From positions 116,568 through 180,567 of the forward strand of contig NZ_AOLG01000058.1 in the NCBI RefSeq assembly GCF_000336815.1: a DNA stretch of 64,000 nt. The letters run 5' to 3'. Shown piece after piece: positions 50,398-59,544 of this stretch. The position numbers were made by a program, and so were the translations under genes. The DNA is from Haloferax prahovense DSM 18310. Its GTDB lineage: Archaea > Halobacteriota > Halobacteria > Halobacteriales > Haloferacaceae. The number at the start of each line of letters is the position of its first letter. The stretch's first letter is position 1. Below the pieces are notes generated by a model, which worked only from the letters and a program-made list of their open reading frames with translations, made no database searches and was not told the DNA's origin.

Positions 50398-51894
50398 TCA
50401 GACCGAGGTGAACGTCCACAGCTGGTGTTCGCCGCCGTTGTCGCTCCACTGCTGGACGTTGTCGCCGTCGGCGGTGCCCGCGCTCGCCACCTCGGCGAGT
50501 AGCCCGCTGTTCGCGTTGACGAGGCGGTACTGACCGCCGCCAGCGTCTTCGATGGTCCAAGCCTGAGTCGGGTTGGTGGTGTTGCTGTACTGCCGGATGT
50601 TGTCGCCCTCCGCCGTGCCGGCGTTCGCGACCTCCAGCCAGAGGCCGCTGTTGACGTTCGTGATCGCGTAGGTGCCGTCGCCGTTCGCCGTGACGTCCCA
50701 GTCCTGACACGCGTGGTCGGTGTCGGCGTACTGGCGGACGTTGTCGCCGTCGGCCGTTCCGGCGTCGGCCACTTCGAGCAGTTTGCCGCTGTTGACGTTC
50801 GCGATGTGGTACGTGCCGTCGGCGATGGGACCGCTCTCACAACCGGAGGGCTCGCCGGGGACGGGAGCCTCGCTGCTCGGCACGCCGTTGCAGGCGATGA
50901 CCGGCCAGTCGTTGTTGTCCCACTCGATGCGGTCTTGCATCATGTAGCGCGTCTCGTCGTCGGCGGTCGCCTCCACGTGGTAGAAACACCACCAGTCGCC
51001 GTCGGGGCCCTGGAAGACGTCGTTGTGTCCCGGACCCGTGAACTCGCTGTTGCCCTGGAGGATGGGAACTCCCTGATGGGTCTCGGTGAGGTCCCGCAGG
51101 TCCGTGCCGTTCTGGTTGTAGTACGGTCCCGTGAACGACGTCGCGCGGCCGCATTCGAGGCGGTAGGTGCTGTCGTAACCCTCACAGCACTGCCCCGACG
51201 AATAGAACAGGTACCAGTAGCCGTTGTCCTGGAGCATCACCGGCCCCTCGATCATCTGGCCCGCCATCTGGAACTCGGTGCCGGGGACGATGTCGTCCAT
51301 CGCGCCGTTCATCTGGACGGCGTAGATGCCTTCGTAGCTGCCCCAGACCAGCCACGGCTGGCCGTCGACGATCACCGTGTCCGCGTCGATGCAGTTCGTC
51401 AGGTCGAGGTCGCCGCTCTCGATGACCGGTCCCTGGTCGGTGAAGGGGCCGTCGGGTGTGTCCGAGGTGGCCAGGCCGATTCCGGCGTTGTCGCTCCCCC
51501 AGACCGACAGCGAATAGTAGAGGTGGTACTGGCCGTTGTGGTATCGGACGTCGGGGGCCCAGCAGCCCGGGTCCGACTCCGTGGGGTGCCAGCCCGGTGT
51601 CTCCGTGAGCGCCGGCGCGATGTACGACCAGTTGTACATGTCCGTCGACTCCGCGATGGGGATGATGTCCTGGGGCGTCTCCGTTCCGTACGCGTAGTAG
51701 GTTCCGTTGTCCTCGATGATCGACACGTCGCCGAACCCGATCGGCCCGACCGGGTTGTGGTAGTGCGTGGAACTCTCGTCCGCACTGGCCGTCCCGCTCA
51801 GTCCGAGGCCGCCGACGGTCGCCACCGCTCCCGCCCCGAGCGATTTGAGTACTGTCCGTCTATCGATGTTGTTGTCGCCATGACGTTTCGTCAT
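50398..51894 (-). CDS. Secreted GH43 arabinanase with ricin-type domain
   Basis: 498 residues from ATG 51894; the Tat motif DRRTVLKSLGAGAVATVGG at residues 11-29 fixes the start. Residues 42-345 are a five-bladed GH43 propeller: HNPVGPIGFGDVSIIEDNGTYYAYGT with the catalytic base Asp, CWAPDVRYHNGQYHLYYS with the pKa-tuning Asp, and MIEGPVMLQDNGYWYLFYS with the acid Glu. CCEGYDSTYRLECGRATSFTGPY is typical of endo-1,5-alpha-L-arabinanases. Residues 360-497 are a beta-trefoil of three ricin-like repeats (ITNVNSGLWLEVANAGTAEGDNIRQY and two like it) that bind sugar. Exported by Tat after folding. The paralogue at 57424 has the same architecture. Confidence 0.92.
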   Translation of the reverse strand: MTKRHGDNNIDRRTVLKSLGAGAVATVGGLGLSGTASADESSTHYHNPVGPIGFGDVSIIEDNGTYYAYGTETPQDIIPIAESTDMYNWSYIAPALTETPGWHPTESDPGCWAPDVRYHNGQYHLYYSLSVWGSDNAGIGLATSDTPDGPFTDQGPVIESGDLDLTNCIDADTVIVDGQPWLVWGSYEGIYAVQMNGAMDDIVPGTEFQMAGQMIEGPVMLQDNGYWYLFYSSGQCCEGYDSTYRLECGRATSFTGPYYNQNGTDLRDLTETHQGVPILQGNSEFTGPGHNDVFQGPDGDWWCFYHVEATADDETRYMMQDRIEWDNNDWPVIACNGVPSSEAPVPGEPSGCESGPIADGTYHIANVNSGKLLEVADAGTADGDNVRQYADTDHACQDWDVTANGDGTYAITNVNSGLWLEVANAGTAEGDNIRQYSNTTNPTQAWTIEDAGGGQYRLVNANSGLLAEVASAGTADGDNVQQWSDNGGEHQLWTFTSV

Positions 51895-51920
51895 GTCTTC
51901 TAGCGCACAGGTTGTACGTA

Positions 51921-51929
51921 TATAATGTT
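51921..51929 (-). promoter_or_regulatory. AACATTATA core promoter of the first GH43 gene
   Basis: On the minus strand AACATTATATACGT lies 27-35 nt before ATG 51894, the expected TATA distance for a leaderless transcript. The other GH43 gene has AACATTATGTATGT at the same distance (57389-57402), so the two promoters are closely alike. Confidence 0.55.
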
Positions 51930-52189
51930 TGTTGATAACACACATGCTAGCTCGGTCGGAACCGCGATGAGAGGACCGACGGCAGCACGGCAGACTGAAC
52001 AGCAGTTCGGAAGGGAAGCTACGAACGATATCGGGTTGAACCTCCTGCGATACCGACGACGCTCTTCGCTCTGCGACTCTCGGGCCGATTTCTGGCTCCG
52101 GTTCGGTTCTCGACACCGAGTTCGCGTCTGCTACGCCCCGCTTCTGTTACGAGCGGGCAGAACGAGGACCGAAGACCGAGGCCCGAACG

Positions 52190-55100
52190 CTACTCCTGAG
52201 CGTCGGGGAGTCGTCGGTTCGCAAGCGCCATCGGGTCGTCGTCGGGGTCGAAGGGCCGAAGGACGACACCGAACGAGGTCGACTCAACCGGAACCTGATA
52301 CCGGTCGAGTGGTTCGGTCGGCGTTCCCCCGAGGCCGGTCACCCGGTGGTCGAGGTTGAACCCGATGGACCCGCGTTCCTCCAGTTCGGATTGGTGTTCG
52401 GCCGCCGCGAGATTCGTCCACTGTTCGAGGCTGACGTTCGCATCCTCGGCTCCGAACGTCCCGAGGAGAGACACCTCGCCGTCCGAGAGCGTCGCCCACC
52501 GCGTCTGGGCCTTGTTCCCGTTGTCTGTTGGGGGGAGGTAGGGGACGTACTGTTCGTCCACGGTTCCCTCGTAGCGCCCGATTGGGACGCCCCACTTGCG
52601 GTCGGGGTAGGTCTCCAGCTCGCCGCGACCGTACCACTCGAAGTCGCCGAATCGCTCGGGGAGTTCGAGTTGGACGCCGACCTTCGGCAGCCAGCCCTCG
52701 ACCGTCTCGCGAAGCCCCTCGTTGGGGCGGGCCTCCACGTCGACAGCGACATCGCCGCTCCCGTAGACGCGGTAGTGATAGCTGGTGGCGAAGCCCGGAC
52801 CGTTCGCACCTTCGACGCTACTGAACTCGTCGAGCGGCAACCACGCCACAGCGCCGTCGAGCGGCGTATCCGCGGCGAGTCCCCCGAGTTCGTCTTCGGA
52901 GAGCGCACGGTCGTAGATGCGCACCTCGTCTAGTGCGGTTCCGTCGGCGACGCTCGAACCGACCTGCGTCGGCGCGTCGATGTGTTGTAGCGTCCCTTCG
53001 TAGGATCCGGTTCCGAGACGCTCCCCGTCGACGAACAGCGTCATCTCGCTGCCGTCCCAGACGCCCGCGACGTGATGCCAGCCTTCCGTCCAGTCGTCTG
53101 GAACCGGTCCGTCGGCGACGTGCCAGCCGTCGGCGTTGAATACGAACTCCAGATACCCGTCACGACCGTTCTCGCGGCGCTTGAGCAGATACTGTCGTCC
53201 GCCCTTGGAGACGTAGACCTGCGCCGCGCCACCGTCCTGTGGCTCGCCGGGGCGGACCCAGAACTCGATTGTGAGTCCCGCGTCGGTGATGTCGAGGCTC
53301 TCGGACTGCCCGAGCGAGAGCGTGCTGTCGTTCGTGAACTCGACGGCCTGCCCGGAAGCACCGGTGACGATTCGGGCCTCACCCGTGAGCACGCCGTCGT
53401 TGTCGTGTTCGGAACGGTCCGGCGTCTCCAGCCGACGGGACGGTTCGGTGCCCTCGGCGAAGCCCTCGACTGCGACCTCGACCAGCGACTCGTCGCGGCG
53501 CTCGACCTCGACAGACTCCACGGAATGAGTCAGTTCGTCCAGACCCGCCTCGTACCACGAGAGCGCGGGGGCGCTCCCCCACTGCTGAATCTCGTTCATC
53601 ACCGGGGCGCGCCACGAATTGAACAGCGGGCCGCGTTCGAGTAGTTCGGTTCCCTCGTACGCCATTGAAGACAGCGTCCCCACGTCGTCGGCGACGACAT
53701 ACTCGAAGCCGTCACCGGAGATGGTGATATCGCCGGCTTCGTCGACCGATAGCGGTCCCATCGAATCGAGCGACGCGGATTCCGGTTCTGGCGCGTCGAC
53801 GGGGACTTCTAACTGCTCGAACGCGACTTCGTGACCTGCGTCGGCGTACGCGGTGCTTTCCGCGAGTGTGAATCGCACCGTTAGTCGGCACTCGACGCCC
53901 GCCCCGGGATTCGACGGCGCTTCGACGGGGAGGCTGACGCGGCGAGTCTCTCCCGGACCGATGTCGACATCGAAGCCACCGGAGCGGAGCGTTTCGCCGT
54001 CGGCGGTCAGTTCCCATCGCCCCTCGACGGCGTCGAGGGACGTGAAGTTGTAGCGGTTCGAGATGTAAATCTCGCCCGCCGCAACGTCAGCGTCGGCGAC
54101 GCCGACCGGCTGGTGGCTGTGTTTGAGTTGCCACAGTTCGGGCTGTGGGTCTCGATCGGACCAGACCAACCCGTTGAGACAGAACGCCCCGTCGGGGCCG
54201 TCGCTGTGGTAGAACTGGAACGGCTCGCCGTCCGCCGTGGTGTCGTTCAGGTCCTGGTTGACCCAGTCCCAGATGAACCCGCCGACGAGGCTCTTGTCTC
54301 GCAGCAGGTCGGCGAAGTCGTACGCGACGAGAGCACCGTCCCTTCGTTCGCCGTCGGCGTCGCTCGTCTCGTCGGGGTTCACAGCGCGGTCGTAGATGCC
54401 GACGCCGTCGACTGCGAGGTCACCCTCGCCACCGACTCGGACTGGCTCCGTACCAGCGGGAAGTCCCGAGCCGGAGCGATTCGACGTGCCTGCGCGCTCG
54501 CCGTCGACGTAAATCGCGAGCGCGTTCGAGTCAGCGACGCCGACGATGGTCGTCCAGTCGCCGAGGCCGCCGTCGGGAATCGGGGCTGTGGCCGTGGCCG
54601 TGCCCTCGGCGCCTCCGACCGAGAATTCGATTTCACCGTTCGAAAGCGTCAGCGCGTACCTGCCTTCGTCGACGACGATGGGGATGTCGCCCATCGCGGC
54701 ACCCTCGTCGACGGAAATCGTCGCGCCGACCGTGAACTCGCCGTCGTGTTCGAACTCGGGGTTTCGTCGGATTTCAATCGCGTCGCCCGCGCCGAGTTCG
54801 ACCGTCCCGTCGGTGTTCCCCCCCGGTGCCGCGTCCGGCCCGGGAACGACGTCCGGCGACCCGACGAGCACGCCGGGGGTATCGGACCCTGCCCGGTCGG
54901 TCGCTTCCCGGACTGGCGGCTTTATGTGCTCGTTCCACATCTCGTGGACGAGTCCCAGACTGTTTCCCATCGCGTGGTTGTACTCACCCATCACCACGGG
55001 ACGGAGTCCGTCACCGATGTACGACCCGTCGCCGACCGACAGCAACGTCTCGATGTCCGCGTATCGTGGTCCGAGCATGTCGCTGTACTCGACGTTCCAG

Positions 55101-57037
55101 CCGCCGCCGTTCGGTTGGTGGTAGAGCAGGCGGTCGGACGCTAACCCCTCCGCAGTTCCCTCGAATGACTCGACCGTTCCGACGCCGCTCACGTCGGCGG
55201 TATCCTCGGGGATGTACTCGTCAGAGTCGGCCGCTAGCGACGCCATCTCGAGGTGTTCGGCACCCGTCCCGGCCTCGTTGCCGGTCGACCAACTGAAAAT
55301 CGAGGCGTGATTTCGGTCTCGAAGTACCATTCGGCGGAACTGCGCGACCGCCTGGTCGTGGTAGACCTCCGTGTTCGCGAGCAGTTCCTGCCACCAGTGG
55401 CTCTCGACGCAGACTTCGTCTTGCAGGTAGAGTCCGTACTCGTCTGCGAGCCGGTACAGCGACGGGTCGTTCGGGTAGTGGGAGGTCCGGACCGCGTTGA
55501 TGTTGAACTGCCGCATCGTCTCGATGTCCTCCCGAACGCGCTCGATTGGTACCGTCCGCCCGAAGTCGGGGTCGGTCTCGTGTCGGTTCACGCCCTGAAT
55601 ATCGACCGATTCACCGTTGACCAAAACCTCGGCACCGTGTTGTCCGCGGGTCGTCTCGTAGGTTCGGAAGCCAACTTTCTCCAGCATCGCTTCCGTCGGC
55701 TTGCCGCCGGCGGGAGCGAGTTCCAACACGAGTTGGTAGAGGTTCGGATGCTCGGCCGACCACTTCGCGGGGTCCGTTACGTCGGCATCGAGTGTGACTA
55801 CCGCACCGTCTTCGTCCACGGCCGCGGTCGTTGAGAGGGTCGTAGCCTTGCGCCCGCGGGGCGGCCCGCGGCCGGACCCGGTGTTGTCCGGTGGGTCGCG
55901 ACCCTGGGGTGCCTCGCGGCCCTTTTGTTTCCCGTTGTCTCGACCTGCCGCGTTCGTACCGTTCCCACGCGGTGGTCCGCGGCCCGGTTTCGTGCGGGAG
56001 GTCTCGTAGAGGTGCGCGCGGACCTCGTACTCTCCCGCGGGCGCATCGCCGTAGTTCGCGATTTCGGCATCGATACGAAGCTCGCCGTCTTCGTAGTCGT
56101 CGTCGAGGTCGGTGCGCGCGTAAAAGTCCCTGAGGTGTACCGTCGGCGTCGCGAACAAGTAGACGCTTCGGAAGATTCCGGCGTACCGGAACATGTCGAT
56201 CGTCTCCAGCGCCTCGCTGTCGGACCAGTGATACACCTGCACCGTAACCTGGTGGTCTCCGCCGGCCTCGACGTGGTTGCTGACGTCGAACTCGGCGGGC
56301 GTCATCGACCCCGTCCGGAAGCCGACGTACTCGCCGTCGACCCACACGAAGAATGCCTGCTTGACGCCTTCGAAGTGGAGGAACGTCTCGCGTCCGTCCC
56401 ACGCCTCTGGCACTGCGAACGACCGTCGGTACGTGCCCACGGGGTTGAGGCCGTCGTCGTCGATGCCCGGAACGTCGACGGTGCCGTTCCCGTCGGGCAC
56501 CAAATCACCTTCCTGACTCGGCTCGTAGGCCTCCCACGAGATGGCATTGTTCGCGTAAATTCGCTGGCCGTACCCCTGCGTCTGCCAAACACCGGGAACG
56601 TCTATCGACTCCCACTCGTCGCTCGCAAGGCCGTCGTACGAGTCGGGAAGGTCGGCAGGCCTCTCGTGGAACGCGAACTGCCACTCCCCGTTGAGTAGCT
56701 GGACGTACTTCGACTCCGCGAATCGCGATTCGAGTTCGGTAAACGGTTCGTCCGCCGTCCGGGCCGCGTGCACGGACCCGTAGGGAACGGCGGTCGTAAC
56801 GTGCGTTGGCTCGACGTTCTCGGCGACTATCTCGGGGGCTTCGAGGTACGCCGCGAGATTCGAGACCCGGCCGGGCGACCCCGGCGCGTCCGTCTCCGCC
56901 GCGGCACCGGATTTCGAACCGGCTCCCATGGCTACCGCGGCCATTCCGGTCGCCTGCAAAAACTTCCGTCGCGTCGGCGTGAGCCGACTATCGGGTGACT
57001 GTTCGGTTTGTGTCTTCCGCCGATTTGAGTGTGTCAT
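52190..57037 (-). CDS. Secreted GH2 beta-galactosidase with two laminin-G insertions
   Basis: 1615 residues from ATG 57037 (LacZ is 1024). Tat signal at 20-48 (TRRKFLQATGMAAVAM). Sugar-binding domain 100-300; Ig-like domain 300-470 with a basic P/G/R insertion at 347-400; TIM barrel from about 470 with acid/base Glu 588 (FSWSTGNEAG) and nucleophile Glu 685 (VVMGEYNHAMGNS). Between the nucleophile and the next barrel motif GGFIWDWVNQDL (919-930) sits a LamG/concanavalin-like domain (about 740-895). A second LamG domain (about 1222-1400, LDITDAGLTIEFWVRPG, WHHVAGVWDGSEMTLFVDG) interrupts the last beta-galactosidase domain (1100-1600). Motifs fit LacZ-type beta-galactosidase. It lies between the two GH43 genes and would remove galactose from galactan or arabinogalactan side chains outside the cell. 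Confidence 0.92.
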   Translation of the reverse strand: MTHSNRRKTQTEQSPDSRLTPTRRKFLQATGMAAVAMGAGSKSGAAAETDAPGSPGRVSNLAAYLEAPEIVAENVEPTHVTTAVPYGSVHAARTADEPFTELESRFAESKYVQLLNGEWQFAFHERPADLPDSYDGLASDEWESIDVPGVWQTQGYGQRIYANNAISWEAYEPSQEGDLVPDGNGTVDVPGIDDDGLNPVGTYRRSFAVPEAWDGRETFLHFEGVKQAFFVWVDGEYVGFRTGSMTPAEFDVSNHVEAGGDHQVTVQVYHWSDSEALETIDMFRYAGIFRSVYLFATPTVHLRDFYARTDLDDDYEDGELRIDAEIANYGDAPAGEYEVRAHLYETSRTKPGRGPPRGNGTNAAGRDNGKQKGREAPQGRDPPDNTGSGRGPPRGRKATTLSTTAAVDEDGAVVTLDADVTDPAKWSAEHPNLYQLVLELAPAGGKPTEAMLEKVGFRTYETTRGQHGAEVLVNGESVDIQGVNRHETDPDFGRTVPIERVREDIETMRQFNINAVRTSHYPNDPSLYRLADEYGLYLQDEVCVESHWWQELLANTEVYHDQAVAQFRRMVLRDRNHASIFSWSTGNEAGTGAEHLEMASLAADSDEYIPEDTADVSGVGTVESFEGTAEGLASDRLLYHQPNGGGWNVEYSDMLGPRYADIETLLSVGDGSYIGDGLRPVVMGEYNHAMGNSLGLVHEMWNEHIKPPVREATDRAGSDTPGVLVGSPDVVPGPDAAPGGNTDGTVELGAGDAIEIRRNPEFEHDGEFTVGATISVDEGAAMGDIPIVVDEGRYALTLSNGEIEFSVGGAEGTATATAPIPDGGLGDWTTIVGVADSNALAIYVDGERAGTSNRSGSGLPAGTEPVRVGGEGDLAVDGVGIYDRAVNPDETSDADGERRDGALVAYDFADLLRDKSLVGGFIWDWVNQDLNDTTADGEPFQFYHSDGPDGAFCLNGLVWSDRDPQPELWQLKHSHQPVGVADADVAAGEIYISNRYNFTSLDAVEGRWELTADGETLRSGGFDVDIGPGETRRVSLPVEAPSNPGAGVECRLTVRFTLAESTAYADAGHEVAFEQLEVPVDAPEPESASLDSMGPLSVDEAGDITISGDGFEYVVADDVGTLSSMAYEGTELLERGPLFNSWRAPVMNEIQQWGSAPALSWYEAGLDELTHSVESVEVERRDESLVEVAVEGFAEGTEPSRRLETPDRSEHDNDGVLTGEARIVTGASGQAVEFTNDSTLSLGQSESLDITDAGLTIEFWVRPGEPQDGGAAQVYVSKGGRQYLLKRRENGRDGYLEFVFNADGWHVADGPVPDDWTEGWHHVAGVWDGSEMTLFVDGERLGTGSYEGTLQHIDAPTQVGSSVADGTALDEVRIYDRALSEDELGGLAADTPLDGAVAWLPLDEFSSVEGANGPGFATSYHYRVYGSGDVAVDVEARPNEGLRETVEGWLPKVGVQLELPERFGDFEWYGRGELETYPDRKWGVPIGRYEGTVDEQYVPYLPPTDNGNKAQTRWATLSDGEVSLLGTFGAEDANVSLEQWTNLAAAEHQSELEERGSIGFNLDHRVTGLGGTPTEPLDRYQVPVESTSFGVVLRPFDPDDDPMALANRRLPDAQE

Positions 57038-57423
57038 GGTGCTTCGATGTGCGGTAGGAGGTCTAGATCGCTCGTCAACCGCCTTCCTGACGCGCAGTTG
57101 AGGAACTACGACCGTCAAACTATAATCATATACAGTTAACTTAATTCTAATGGCAGTATTACATAGAACCAATAGAAAATGCACGGAGTATTATCTGATT
57201 GATGACTACTTGTCACTGAATAGCCGGCTCGACCCGTAATCACACCGTGTTAGATAACTGCTATTTTGGGGCCACTCTCGCCTCGTGGCTTATGATGTGG
57301 TCTCTCCCCGTCTGTCGTTCGAGAAGCCGATTCCACTATCGTGTTCACCCGGAGTGAGAAGAAACGAGTCAGACAATAACAGTAAAAAACATTATGTATG
57401 TGTGTCTATAGTTTAGCAGTTGC
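57038..57423. promoter_or_regulatory. Divergent promoter region between GH2 and GH43 genes
   Basis: 386 bp, AT-rich at 57115-57200 and 57375-57420. Plus-strand core promoter AACATTATGTATGT at 57389-57402, 22-35 nt before the ATG at 57424. For the minus strand, CTGTATATGATTATAG (57118-57133 read in reverse) is a TATA candidate, which would give the GH2 gene a leader of about 60 nt. AGTTAACTTAA (57132-57142) is a small inverted repeat. No gene is seen. Confidence 0.5.
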
Positions 57424-58977
57424 ATGGCAGAAGATGACAGTGGCATGAACAGGCGGAACGTCTTGAAAAGCATCGGTATCGGCGCTCTCGGTTCGACTCT
57501 TGCAGTGGCGGGGAGCGGGTCAGTCTCTGCGACGACGGACGATTCGACACACTACCACAACGCACTCTACGGCCCTCACTTCCCCGACCCGACGATTCAC
57601 CGGGACGGAAACGGAACCTGGTGGGCCTACGGAACGAACATGAATCGGAACAACGACTCTGACGAGTTGCTCGTCCCGATTCTGCGCTCTGACAACCTCC
57701 ACGAGTGGACCTACGTCGGTGAAGCCTTCGACTCCCGTCCGGGCTGGACGTACGGGTCCATCTGGGCACCGGACATCCACTACTACGACGGAGAGTGGGT
57801 GATGTTCTACTCGCTTTCACCCCGCCCGTGGGAGAGCGGTGAGTTCGGTATCGGCCTCGCAAAGTCCGACACACCGAACGGCCCCTTCACTGACTACGGC
57901 CAGATTATCGGTGACAACGACCACGCGGGCGGCGGGTCCATCGACGGGTACTTCGTCGACTACAACGGCACGCCGTATCTGTTCTGGGGGAGTTTCCAGG
58001 GAATCTATCTGATGGAGCTCACCTCGGACCTACAGGACTGGAAGCCAGGGACGCTCCAACAGGTCGCCGGTGACGCCTACGAGGGGTCGACAGTCTTCTA
58101 CCGCAACGGCTACTGGTACCTGTTTGTCGCAACCGGGACCTGCTGTAACGGCTACAGCAGCACCTACGAGGTGGAAGTCGGGCGCTCGACGAACTTCTTC
58201 GGGCCGTACACCGACGTGTCCGGAACGGACATGATGAACTACAACAGCGACAACGCCGGCATCGCGCAACTCACCTCGAACGGTCGGTTCGTCGCGCCCG
58301 CCCACGGCGACATCACGACGGACGACAACGGGCAGGACTGGTTCGTCTATCACGCCTACGACCGTACTGGGCCGGAGTACGTAGACGGCGTTCCGGCCCG
58401 GCAGTTCTTCATCGACCGTGTCGAGTGGACAGACGACGACTGGCCCGTCATCGCCGGAGATAAGACGCCCAGTCTCCAGTCGGTCGAACCGAACACCAAC
58501 GACAGCGGCATCCTCGCTGACGGGATTTACGAGATCCAGAACGTCAACAGCGGGAAAGTGATGGAGGTCGCAGATGCCAGTACGAGCGACGGTGCGAACG
58601 TTCGGCAGTGGACCGCGAACGACTGCAACTGCCAGCGGTGGTGGGTTGAGTACATCGGCGGCGGCGAGTACCGCATCGTCAACGAGAACAGCAACCGTGC
58701 ACTCGACGTGCCGGACGGGACGACCACGGACGGCGCGAGTCTCCAGCAGTGGCCGTGGTACACCGGAGCGCCCCAGAAGTGGAACATTATCGACAACGGT
58801 GACGGGACCTACCGCATCAAAAATATCGCTACTGATGACGTTGCTGAGGTGTACAACGCCGGGACTGCTGACGGAGACGACGTCGTCCAGTGGCCGTGGA
58901 ACGGTGGGGACAACCAGCGGTGGAACTTCAACTTCATCGGTGGCGTTCAACCTCTCTGGGACGGCCGCCCTTGGTGA
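57424..58977 (+). CDS. Secreted GH43 arabinanase with ricin-type domain (paralogue)
   Basis: 517 residues from ATG 57424; a second ATG at codon 8 (MNRRNVLKSIGIGALG) is an alternative that keeps the RR signal. GH43 propeller at 42-355: HNALYGPHFPDPTIHRDGNGTWWAYGT (base Asp in the FPDPT motif), SIWAPDIHYYDGEWVMFYS, AYEGSTVFYRNGYWYLFVA (acid Glu) and CCNGYSSTYEVEVGRSTNFFGPY. Ricin-like repeats at 368-505 (IQNVNSGKVMEVADAS, VNENSNRALDVPDG, IKNIATDDVAEVYNAG). It differs from the other arabinanase in loop lengths and in the conventional FPDP motif, where the paralogue has GFGDVS. The duplication is therefore not recent, and the two enzymes may prefer branched and linear arabinan respectively (a guess). 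Confidence 0.92.
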   Translation: MAEDDSGMNRRNVLKSIGIGALGSTLAVAGSGSVSATTDDSTHYHNALYGPHFPDPTIHRDGNGTWWAYGTNMNRNNDSDELLVPILRSDNLHEWTYVGEAFDSRPGWTYGSIWAPDIHYYDGEWVMFYSLSPRPWESGEFGIGLAKSDTPNGPFTDYGQIIGDNDHAGGGSIDGYFVDYNGTPYLFWGSFQGIYLMELTSDLQDWKPGTLQQVAGDAYEGSTVFYRNGYWYLFVATGTCCNGYSSTYEVEVGRSTNFFGPYTDVSGTDMMNYNSDNAGIAQLTSNGRFVAPAHGDITTDDNGQDWFVYHAYDRTGPEYVDGVPARQFFIDRVEWTDDDWPVIAGDKTPSLQSVEPNTNDSGILADGIYEIQNVNSGKVMEVADASTSDGANVRQWTANDCNCQRWWVEYIGGGEYRIVNENSNRALDVPDGTTTDGASLQQWPWYTGAPQKWNIIDNGDGTYRIKNIATDDVAEVYNAGTADGDDVVQWPWNGGDNQRWNFNFIGGVQPLWDGRPW

Positions 58978-59544
58978 TCGGCGTTACTGCGTCACAACGA
59001 CGCTGATCCAGCACCGCAGCCTCTGACTCCGCGTTGCAATGGCAGTCGTTTAGGTTGCTCGCGCTCGGCGCATCGTCGTGGCACCGACGCGCCGTTTCTC
59101 TGTTCGAACGTGGAATCCACTTTGTACCTCTAAGACCAGCACTCGGGTGCGTCTAACATTCGATTACAGATAGCTCGACTCGACTTCTCTGAACCAGATA
59201 CACGTTCTGTCTCTGAGAGTTCACTGATGCTTGTGTTGAAAGGAAGTGACGCATCAAGCTATCCTCCGAAACTGTGGACACAACCTCGGAGGATGGAAGT
59301 GTTGCGTGTCTTCTGTTCAGGCAAACTAAGACTGGAATTGGAACTGCCTGTTGATTTTGATTGTGTGTCCACCGTAATGAATTCGAAAACGCAAGACAGG
59401 AAGCTAATAGGAGACAGACATCACAGTTATCGATGAATTCGGGCTAAATCTGTTGCCACCGCCTAGCTCGCTGGAAACATCTGAAAATAAACATTGCCAA
59501 AATGTATTTATAACCTGTGTATTTATAGTAGAATATAAAACATC
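58978..59544. other. 567-bp boundary region; GC content falls, no gene recognised
   Basis: The first half has ordinary composition; from about 59200 AT content rises and stays high to the window end. ATCCTCCGA (59262-59270) and TCGGAGGAT (59287-59295) form a 9-bp inverted repeat. ATCCTCCGAAACTGTG (59262-59277) recurs with one mismatch at 63418-63433. TATTTATAACC (59504-59514) and GTATTTATAG (59519-59528) are TATA candidates for the gene at 59545. A 69-codon frame at 59227-59436 has no recognisable features. Confidence 0.45.
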
